A DNA stretch of 26,408 nucleotides from Hawksworthiomyces lignivorus. Lineage: Eukaryota > Ascomycota > Sordariomycetes > Ophiostomatales > Ophiostomataceae. The stretch spans positions 1-26,408 of the forward strand of contig NTMA01000167.1 in NCBI GenBank assembly GCA_002917075.1, read 5' to 3'. The notes beneath the pieces are model-generated. The model was not told where the DNA came from, did no database searches, and worked only from the letters and a program-made list of their open reading frames with translations. The position numbers and the translations under genes were made by a program. Shown in pieces: positions 18,824 through 26,408 of the stretch (its first letter is position 1; every line of letters starts with the position of its first letter).

Positions 18824-19746
18824 GATGGATGTGGCAACTTGGACGAGGCTGCGACGAGACGAGAGAGTTTCTGGTTGTGCTTGACTCACGAGGGACACTA
18901 GGCAGACAGATTCCGTGATGTTGTCATAGATGACGCGAGAAAGAGAGAGTAGATGAGCAGGCCACAGGCAGCAATCAAACAAAAAGGGGAGAGCCCTCAG
19001 GCTTCAAATAGGCATTGAAAACGTTGTAGTCATAGATAGAGAAACGATGACTGGGATTAAAGGGACATCAATATTGAAATTTGTTAGTGACTCACAGCGC
19101 TCTGCAGCAATAGACGCCGTGCAGATTGGACGCTCGGATGCTTTCTTTTTCTTAGATGGTGGACACCGAGATATGGGTTCACTTTCAAAGCAAATTTTGT
19201 ATTTTTTGCTCTCGGTTCGCGATTATGATGAAAAAGAGAGATCGAGGAAGAGGGGAGCTGGAGGCGAGTTGGAGATGGCAGAAGAATGAAGATCGGAGGC
19301 CGCAGGCGCCATAATGTCGCGTGGTCACATGTCTCTTTCAGAAGGCTGAGCATTGTATTCTCCGGATTTCAGGGCCGATAAATGCTTAAATTTAGAAGCG
19401 ATACGCCTGCATCTTCGGCTCTGTTTGATTTTAACAGCGCTGAGGTAGTAGAAATCGCCAAATTATTCAATTCGCATACGATACGTGCTGTATCACTTTG
19501 CCCGTATGCTCAGGCTAAAAAGTACGTTGTTTTGATATTTAGCTGCTCCCCTGGCAGTGCTGCCCGATTGTAGACGTAAGCCTCGGAGGAGAAGAGGATA
19601 AGCATGATTCATTCACGGGTATCAAAGGTTTTATTAGAGGGCGTAAGAACTATCACAATGTCTCCTAATATTTCATCTAATCTCATCCCGTGCTGGTGGC
19701 TGCCAGAGCTCACACGCGTGCGCGGCTTCCACGCTCTATAGATTGG
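18824..19746. other. Spacer: GFA promoter and DUF1295 gene 3' region
   Basis: About 920 nt between two - strand genes. The frame of GFA exon 1 stays open to 18982, but without similarity, and this is probably 5' UTR. The rest is AT-rich with short frames that carry no recognisable content. A polyadenylation hexamer near the DUF1295 stop is listed separately. Confidence 0.5.
19630..19635 (-). terminator. Possible polyadenylation signal of DUF1295 gene
   Basis: AATAAA on the - strand, about 112 nt past the stop codon at 19747. Position and sequence fit, but there is no other support. Confidence 0.4.
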
Positions 19747-20988
19747 TCACGGTGGCGCCGACGACTCAGACGAGTGCAGCTGCTTGCGCGGCGCACTGTC
19801 GTTGATGCCGGCGGCGTGCTTGGCCGGGTCGAAGACGTACAGCGGGAATTCGAGGAGTAGGGAGCGCTTGAGCCAGCGGGGCAGCGGGGCGTAGAGGGCG
19901 GGCGGCAGCGGCAGCAGGATGCTGGTGCGGGCCAGGTAGCGGCTGTAGTCGTCCCAGGCGCGGCGGGCCTCCTCGGTAGCGGGCGGGTCCTCGGACGTGG
20001 CGGCGGCGTAGCGGCGGGCGGCGCCGGGCCGCTCCGACAGCGTCAGGCCGGAGACGAACAGCAGCAGCACGGTCAGCAGCACAGGACCGACGACGGTCGC
20101 GTGCAGCGCCGGCGCAAAGCGCAGCGTGTGGTGTCGCAGCGGCGTCCGGGCCACCGCGTCGGACGAGGCGATCGTGTAGATGCCTTTTTGCAGAGAAGAC
20201 CAGCTGTCAGCGACAAAAAGGAGCGCCAGGCAAAACTGCGCGCACTGGGATAACAAAAATCATGACGTACCAAACTGCAGGATGATCTCGCCAAAGTAGT
20301 TGGGGTGCCGCGACCAGGCAAACAGCCCCGTGTGACAGAACGCCAACCGGTTGTCGTGCTGCTTGTGCGCCTGGCGGAAGGCGAACCGCTGCGCGTCGGC
20401 GACAGCCTCGCAGATCAGGCCGATGCCGAACAGCACAACGCCGGCGATGTCGCGCCCAGTGCCGAAGGCGGGGAGGAAGCGCGCCCGAGCCTGCACGGCG
20501 GGCGAGTTGAGTACGGTCACTGGCAGAGAGACGGTCCACACCCACACCATCTGGGCGATCCAGAAGCCCAGAAAGGGGAAGAACTTGTCGCGCTTGTCGT
20601 CGAAGCGGTCGTCTTTGCCGGTGCGCAGGATGCGGTAGAAGAGGAAGCCCGCGAGGCGCAGGGCCCACACGGACATCAGGACCGTCGCCACAATCTGGCG
20701 AGCTGGTGGCAGGTGCAGGGAGGACGAGGCTGAAGCGTTGCCACCGTCATGGCTTCCGAGCACGAGGGTGACCACGGCCAAGACGATAAAGTTGGATCCA
20801 CCGGCGAGATCTAGCAAAGAGCATTGGTCTACGTCCGCTCTACCTGTTGCAAGGATGGGCAGCTCAGACTCACCTGTTAGCTTGTCAAATTTGAACGTAA
20901 AAGCCACAGAGAAAAAGGCCAGCTGATAAGCCACCGTGATGAGGGCCGTGAGGCCCAGGTAATACTGGTCAAGGGCGTGGATGGGCAT
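19747..20988 (-). CDS. DUF1295 membrane protein (steroid 5-alpha-reductase C-terminal-like)
   Basis: Three exons, 20988-20874, 20810-20271 and 20183-19747, give 363 residues. The introns are 63 nt (GTGAGT to TGCTAG) and 87 nt (GTACGT to AAAAAG). The joins create FDKLTDLAGGSNFIVLA and ILQFGIYTIAS, both expected for DUF1295 proteins. The family signature FAWSRHPNYFGEI lies at about 202-214, after RILRTGKDDRFDD and several hydrophobic helices. DUF1295 belongs to the membrane superfamily that includes steroid 5-alpha-reductases and isoprenylcysteine methyltransferases. Fungal members are mostly uncharacterised; a reductase role on a lipid is possible but not shown. Compared with bacterial members there is a longer C-terminal part (about 100 residues past the signature) with a further hydrophobic segment and a polar, Ser-rich end. 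The start at 20988 is the ATG nearest the first helix. Confidence 0.86.
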
Positions 20989-23903
20989 GGCAGCGAGTTG
21001 TTTGGACAAAACCGAGCCAAGACAAGGAAAACACAACAAAGCAAAACAGAACAAAAAGCAAAACGAGAAGAATTCAACTATCACCGCCTGCGGTTGTCGC
21101 CGTATCTGAGGGCGAAGTTGATCTTGGAGTTCTACCAGAAATCTTGGCATTCCAGCTCCCGGCAGAAGCAAGTACGACTCCAGAGAGAGCCTCGAACTGC
21201 ATACTACGTGCATGCAATTGGGATTTGAAACGCCTCTGAACCACTGCTGTGGTCGGCAAATAGCCTAAAGCTTACAGCCAGCCAGCCAATCGCATCTATT
21301 TGGCGCCAGAGTCTGTTCTTCTTCAGAGGAACTCTCGCAGCTGAATTCCCGAACACGCCAAAGCGCATCAAGGCTCGTAGCGAACGAACCTCTTTCACGG
21401 AATGATAAAAGCTACGATGCAAATTCGAACAAGCAATGTCGCAACACAAACACCGGCGGTCTCCTGATAACTTAGCTGCGCGGCACCTGATGCAGAAATA
21501 TGTTTTGTTTTGTTGAGTTAATTTTAGACTTCTTAAGGTGGCCAAAAATAAGCTTTTCAGAAGCAACGCAATATCTCGATCCAGCGACGGCGACCAGCTT
21601 GTTCTTAGAGAGGCAAATGCGCCGTTGAAAGGGAGGTGGCTCAGACGGTGGATAAGGGCAGCATCGTCACAGCCCTGCTCAAAACACAATTCGAGAACGG
21701 AATCTCTTCCAATCACATAAAATCTGCTGTTGGTTTTGCACAGAGCGCTTCGTTCTCCAACCCAAACAAAAGCAGTTTGGCAGCCCTGTCGCCCAAAGCC
21801 ATGGGGAAGTCTACAAGGAGGATCTCCTTTGGGCGACTTATGTACGATGGCATGGCATCTCAAGACACGCGAAATAAACTTGTTAACAGCATAGAACGTG
21901 AAGGGCACGACGGACAGCACGCTGGACCTGGCTGCTATTCGGAGGACAAACATCGATGCAATGCTATCGGACAGCATCTTACGACTACGAAGCAGATGCC
22001 AACGGTATTCTCAGTTCCTGGCGTCTTGATACAAGTCCGTTGAGAGGATCGGCTGCAAGCCTTCGATGCAAAACAGTATTTTGTCAATCGCTTTGTCGAA
22101 TTGCATTTTTCCAGGCACATCATCGTCTGACTGAGTGATTGAAGAGCAGCGTGTGAGAGTACAGTATGTGTAGAGTATATTGCATCGAATACGGCGCATT
22201 GCACCGTGTGCCGCACAGCATCTGCAGCGCTGTTGTGCTTTGTTTACAGGCTTCTCACAGCGACTTCACGTCCTGTGCAGTACCGCTGTTCTGGTGAAAG
22301 CACGTGCAGGAGCCCCACATCTGGGCAATTCAGCCGCCTGGATCCCAAGGCTCCTCCCGAGCTAAGAATGCTTCCACACAGCTGTCAACGCTATAAACTG
22401 CTTCGTGCCCTTACCTGAACCTCCCCCCCACACCCCCGGCCGAGGCTAAGCCGCCAACCTAAAACACAACCTGTCACGGGCCTCGTCTCACCTCCGTCAA
22501 GGATCCACAAACTCTCCTATCCCCTTTTCTTCGCTCTTGGCCCTCTGCCATTTTTTGATGCTATCGTGACAATGGCCCTTTACAAGCGTCTCCATTCAAG
22601 AGAGGGCATTGGCTCGACAGCATGCCCTCTTTCCCCTGACCGTACGATAGGTGCCCTTCATGAGGCTCCACCTCGTCTCTGCCGAGCAAAATACTACGTA
22701 AACGTGTACTTCATACGCTGTCGGCAAGCTTCCCTGTCTATCCTTTCATCAAATGTGCTAAATTTACCAAGAACGATGTAGGGGGACCTATGTCGTATGT
22801 GTTCGAGACCCAGCTCTGGATCTCGAGGGATGAACCAACTAGACCCTTAAGCAAACCCCATGTTATATATAACTATATACTAGTACATACAATTCTGTGC
22901 TGCCAATGCTACCTCTGCTCGCTATATGCTATTTCATAACCCCAGTTAACCCCTTCGTCTAATGCCTATGCATAGCAGTAATTTTGCGGGACGCGCAAGC
23001 CAAGATCGCATTGCTGTGTAAGGAGTACATCGTTTTTGCGCGTAGATGCGGTGCAGAATGTCGTAGCTGTCTGTACCCGCTGCTGATAGCGTCCCTATTG
23101 AAGGACAAGACCCTCAATTTCTCTGCCCCCATGCCTCGAAACATCACAGATCGAGTCTCGACTGGGGGTCCAGCCAATGACCCACCTCTCTCTAACAGGC
23201 TTGAGGACGTTGTTGTGTAAGTCCCAGTTTGGGCCACTGAGGCTCTTGCTTTAGTCTTCTCCTCCTCTTGGTTTCTTCTACCTAACGCCCATCGTTTCGT
23301 CGCCATTCTCTTTTCTCTTCGTAGTCTTGGCCTTTTCTTTTTGTCTTGTCTCCCTTCCCTTCCCTTCTCTTGTTTCTTCCTTTCCTCGCTGGTGAGCGTT
23401 CTTGGTTTCTTCATTTTCAGATCGAGATCGAAGAAGGGTTGTCGTCGCCGTTCCCTGTTCGTCGACACTCGTTTTATTTTCGCTTCGCTTCTTTTTCTTC
23501 GATTCTACTTTTTCCTTTTCCCTCTAGTCGCTTGGACGCCTTTTTCTCGACGCAGCTGGACATTTCCGGAGAGGCAATTGGTGCGAACCTCGCTCTCACG
23601 TAAACCATCTATCTCGACGACCATCTAGACAATTGGCATCTGTCTTCGAAGAGAGTTCGGAACTGAACGGCAACGCTCAGCAAGGAGAAGGCAGTCGATG
23701 ACTGTCTAGTGCGCCTGTGGTCTTTTCATTTCTTTGACGACTGTGTCGGGTTGATTCCCTCGTCGTCGCCATTCATTCGGTTTTTTTTGCTCGCACTCGG
23801 CTGGTCCTATTGTGTGCCCAGTCTCTTTCGACTTCCGTGATTCAATCTTTCTCGCTACTACGCTTCTATTTCGTATTTTTCTATTTTTCAGCCAGATTTC
23901 AAA
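20989..23903. other. 2.9-kb divergent intergenic region
   Basis: The region lies between the starts of the DUF1295 gene (-) and the secreted-protein gene (+) and must contain both promoters. It holds one long unassigned frame on the - strand (21204-21977, 257 codons, true ATG, about even third-position GC, no recognised domain). It also holds a CACGTG at 22301-22306 and a perfect 12-nt AT palindrome GTTATATATAAC at 22862-22873. The last 680 nt are strongly C/T-rich. No tRNA or transposon signature was found. Confidence 0.5.
23221..23903 (+). promoter_or_regulatory. C/T-rich leader of the secreted-protein gene
   Basis: The + strand is dominated by TTC, CTT and TCG-type strings for nearly 700 nt, as in leaders of well-expressed fungal genes. 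A splice-acceptor-like TATTTTTCAG ends at 23891, 12 nt before the ATG at 23904, so an intron in the 5' UTR is plausible. Candidate donors include GTAAGT at 23217 and GTAAAC near 23600. No choice between them can be made without transcript data. Confidence 0.45.
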
Positions 23904-25388
23904 ATGAAGGGCTCGGCTCGATTATTGCTGGTGGCATACCTGTCATTAAGTCAGGTACGTGTGTGCGGACAGCAGATTTGGGGGATCCGTGTGGTCGAGG
24001 TGACGGCTAGTCATCGTGCTCGACAGATCTCTCTAACTTGTTTCTAGGCTGCCGCCGTCATCCCTTCCGAGGGACCGCAAAAGCGAGATTTTTTTGGGGA
24101 TCTTCTGGGCTCGCTGGGGCTCGGTGGTAACAAGGACAACAACAACAATGCCGACGATCGGGGCCGGAATGGTGGCAACAATGCCAACGCCAATGCCAAC
24201 GGCAACGGTAACGGTAACGGCAACGCAAATGGCGCAGCAGCAGCAGCAGCAGCAGTGAGCAGCGACCCAATAGCAGCGGCAGCCGCCGCCACGACTGCCA
24301 TCGCCGACCTCTGCCCCGGCGGCACCGTGACCGCCCGCCAGACCATCACCGTGGGTGCGCAGCCCGTCGAGGCGGCCAACAGCACAGTGGCAGATGCCAC
24401 CGCCGCCGCCGGCGCGGTTCTAGGCGCAGCAGCGTAAGAATGCCACTTTTTCCAAGTCAACCATGAAAAGAAGAACCTAAAAATCTGACCCTTTTTTCGT
24501 CCAGTGTCTCTGCCGGTGCTCAGACTGTCACGGTCACCGTGTCCGTCTCTGCCGATGCGACCACCGTGACCCAGACGGTGACGGTGACTGCGGCGGCCGC
24601 TGCGGCTGCTGCTGTCCCGCCTGTTGCTAGTGTTGGCGCCGTCTCCTCTGCGGCTGTCATTGCTGGCGCGGCTGCAGCGTCTGTGGCCGGCGTGGCAACC
24701 ACGGCAGCTGCGGCAGCCGCCGCCGCACCGCCGCCGGCGGGTGAGGGCCTAGGCACGCCGACGGGCGGTGTGGGCCTAACGGTGATCGCGGTGCCCGCGG
24801 CCGCGCGCACGTCGACCAAGGTGGTGGCCAGTGCGGCCGCCGTGGTGGCGACGTCCAACGTGGCCGCCGTGGCCGCGACCGAGACGTCCTCTACGTCCCT
24901 AGCCACGTTGGCTACTCTGGGCGGTCTCACGTCCACGTCGGCCGTCTCCCTGGCGCCGCTCGGCGGCCTCACATCCACGTCCGCCGCCTCTCTGGTGCCC
25001 CTGGGCGGCCTATCGTCTTCGGCCACTTCTCTGGTGGCCCTCGGCGGCACCGTGGCCACCACATCGGCCCTGTCGGTCGCCCCCGTCGAGACCACCGCCG
25101 AGGCCCTGCCCGCCGTCACTGACCTTACGTCCATAAACTGTGAGTCGCCTTTTTTTTTTTTTCTTATCTACATTCATTTTTTGATCCTTCTAGCTAACAT
25201 AACCTTTCCCCCTTTTCTCAGCCCTCCAGACGACGCTCAACCTCGGCGCTGCCGCGACTGAGGCGCCCGCCACTACTGCCGCACCGGTCGCCGCCAACCC
25301 GCAGGTGTCCATCAACCTAAGCGGCCTGTCGCTGAACAGCGTGCTGACACTCGGCAACCTCGTGTCGCAGACCGCCCCGGCAGCCTAA
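23904..25388 (+). CDS. Secreted Ala/Thr/Val-rich repeat protein, function unknown
   Basis: Four exons, 23904-23954, 24048-24433, 24505-25139 and 25222-25388, give 412 residues. The introns are 93, 71 and 82 nt and all joins keep frame. The start MKGSARLLLVAYLSLSQAAA is a clear signal peptide, cut by the first intron. It is followed by GPQKR at 26-30, a Kex2-type dibasic site, so the mature chain may begin at DFFGDLLGSL. Next come an Asn/Gly repeat (about 45-79), an Ala run, a single-Cys segment (Cys106), and Thr/Val strings such as QTVTVTVSVS. Then there are Ala/Val-rich stretches, a 14-residue tandem repeat at 281-336, and a tail ending SQTAPAA. There is no hydrophobic C-terminal GPI signal. 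The composition suits an O-mannosylated wall or extracellular protein; this is inference. I recognise no named family. Confidence 0.75.
24175..24255 (+). repeat. Asn/Gly/Ala codon repeat
   Basis: A run of AAC/AAT alternating with GGC, GGT or GCC codons, followed by a GCA run, encodes the Asn-Ala-Asn-Gly and poly-Ala stretch of the secreted protein. The six-base unit is close to GGYAAC and imperfect. Confidence 0.75.
24908..25075 (+). repeat. Four-copy tandem repeat (about 42 nt unit)
   Basis: The encoded units are LATLGGLTSTSAVS, LAPLGGLTSTSAAS, LVPLGGLSSSATS and LVALGGTVATTSALS, 13-15 residues each, residues 281-336. The pattern is [LV][AV]xLGG followed by a Ser/Thr-rich half. Units 1 and 2 are the most alike; unit 4 is the most diverged. 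Confidence 0.85.
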
Positions 25389-25916
25389 GCAGGGGAGGCG
25401 TGGAAGAGCGAATAGATCGATAGGCGAACGTGGGATGGAGATGTTACTCTACAAAAACCTAAATGTTTATAAACCAAGTGTTCGATTCTCTTTTTCTTTT
25501 TCTTTGGGGGCGGTATATAAGAAGACGGCGGGAAGAGCATCTAGTACGCTAGGCCTTCGCCGCGCGGTCTTGTTCTTTTCGTTGCCGGATCGTTACTTAT
25601 TCTTTTGTTGCTACGCCTCCCTTATTTTGTTGTATATAATCCGCTTCCGAGAGACCGACATTATACTAAAACTTCAATAAAGCGAAAAGAGCCAGTCTCT
25701 TTTCGGTTCAATTAAATGAAGACCCGCAATCTACGAAAATGAGGTAGGACATAGACAGCGTGCTACAGCCGCCTTTGTATGAAATCTTGGGTATCGTTGT
25801 ATTTTGCTACCTTATTTTTGTTCTCTGTTGGTCCTCCTGAACTCCCATGTGTAAAATGCTATTGTTTTTCCTATTCCGTCTCGTCTTAGTGTACAAATTT
25901 TGTAACCCCTTTTCAC
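25389..25916. other. Spacer between convergent secreted-protein and RPP1 genes
   Basis: About 530 AT-rich nt contain the 3' ends of two converging genes. A canonical hexamer for the + strand gene is listed separately. No coding potential or RNA gene was seen. Confidence 0.55.
25676..25681 (+). terminator. Possible polyadenylation signal of the secreted-protein gene
   Basis: AATAAA in ACTTCAATAAAGCG, 288 nt past the stop at 25388. It is the canonical hexamer; the distance is on the long side for fungi. Confidence 0.4.
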
Positions 25917-26408
25917 TCATTGCCCAGCGCCTTTCCGCTGCTTCTTTGCCTGGCCCTTGGCCGGCTGATGGCCGTCTCCCGGGCGCGGTCTCTGGCTGGG
26001 GGACGCGCCGGTGCCATCGTCTGCCTTGCGCTTGCGGTCGCCGCCGGCGGGTGTGCCGGGCTGGCCCTGCTGCTTCTGCGGCTGCTTCTTCTTCTGCATC
26101 TGCTTCAGCTGCTTCTGCTGCTTCTCCCATGCCCTCTGCATCTGGTACGGCCCCTGCTGCACCGGCAGCGGCGCGCCCGCGTCTGCTGCTGCTGCTGCTA
26201 CTGCTGCTGCTGCTTCCGGGTCGGGGCCGGGCGCCTCGACGACGTCGACGACGCCGCGGAAGCCGCGGCGGCGCAGTCCCTCGTTGGCGACGACGCTGCG
26301 GGGCAGGGCGGCCATTCCGGCGGCGGCGGCGTCCGGAGCCACGCCCCAGACGGCCAGCAGGTTGGCGACGTCGGCGGGGCCGCGCAGCTCGAGGGGCCCG
26401 CCGGCGCC
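25917..26408 (-). CDS. rpp1: RNase P/MRP protein subunit Rpp30/RPP1, C-terminal part
   Basis: The gene enters from the right edge and ends at a TGA at 25917; 163 residues are visible and the N-terminal part lies outside the window. The first visible part, LELRGPADVANLLAVWGV, and then NEGLRRRGFRGVVDVVE, match the end of the Rpp30 TIM-barrel domain, where the human protein has the corresponding RxPxDVANLG segment. Rpp30/RPP1 is a core protein of nuclear RNase P and RNase MRP, which process tRNA and rRNA precursors. After the domain comes a long low-complexity tail: poly-Ala, then Gln/Lys-rich (QKQLKQMQKKK), then basic clusters DRKRKADD and KKQRKG that could serve as nuclear localisation signals or bind RNA. 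No intron is evident in the visible part. Confidence 0.85.
   Translation of the reverse strand, partial: GAGGPLELRGPADVANLLAVWGVAPDAAAAGMAALPRSVVANEGLRRRGFRGVVDVVEAPGPDPEAAAAVAAAAADAGAPLPVQQGPYQMQRAWEKQQKQLKQMQKKKQPQKQQGQPGTPAGGDRKRKADDGTGASPSQRPRPGDGHQPAKGQAKKQRKGAGQ

Noticed and set aside
18824..18982. N-terminal extension of the GFA-type protein upstream of MEARCQC
   Set aside because: The frame is open, but the added residues do not resemble the family, and the chosen ATG gives the usual start just before the first zinc-binding pair.
22790..22835. A GTTCGAGACC string resembling a tRNA B-box
   Set aside because: No A-box, anticodon arm or pairing acceptor stem could be formed around it.
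24520..25134. Antisense Ala/Thr/Arg-rich frame opposite the secreted protein
   Set aside because: It is low complexity caused by the repeated GCC/ACC codons on the + strand. The + strand has a signal peptide and coherent splicing.

Overview
The window looks like nuclear DNA of a filamentous ascomycete (Pezizomycotina, probably a Sordariomycete; I cannot name the genus from sequence alone). The reasons are short GT-AG introns (mostly 57-101 nt), GC-rich coding exons next to AT-richer spacers, pyrimidine-rich leaders, no operons, and protein families typical of moulds. I rebuilt ten protein genes, nine complete and one cut by the right edge. Every spliced model was checked for frame continuity across each junction.

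Layout, left to right: (1) + strand, 685-2733, DUF7918-type protein with acidic tracts, three exons. (2) - strand, 5292-3676, F-box-like/DUF7730-type protein, one exon. (3) - strand, 7312-6192, Mediator subunit Med8 with a long Asp tract, two exons. (4) - strand, 10262-7860, choline-sulfatase-type sulfatase, three exons, with one unusually long 641-nt intron. (5) - strand, 12930-12056, MPDU1/Lec35-type PQ-loop protein, two exons. (6) + strand, 15964-17622, acyltransferase-3 family membrane protein, one exon. (7) - strand, 18823-18078, GFA/CENP-V-type zinc protein, four exons including a 36-nt one. (8) - strand, 20988-19747, DUF1295 membrane protein, three exons. (9) + strand, 23904-25388, secreted Ala/Thr/Val-rich repeat protein, four exons. 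(10) - strand, 26408-25917, C-terminal part of the RNase P/MRP subunit Rpp30/RPP1.

The genes do not form a pathway or a recognisable secondary-metabolite cluster. They are mostly housekeeping (transcription, RNA processing, dolichol-sugar use) or general metabolic genes (choline-O-sulfate hydrolysis, acyl transfer). I see no transposon, CRISPR array, tRNA, rRNA or defence system. The points most worth a second look are the secreted protein with a 14-residue tandem repeat and a Kex2-type site, the 641-nt sulfatase intron, the Asp tracts that recur in three neighbouring proteins, a (Gly-Met-x)6 tract in the F-box-like protein, and two long unassigned open frames in otherwise gene-free DNA.
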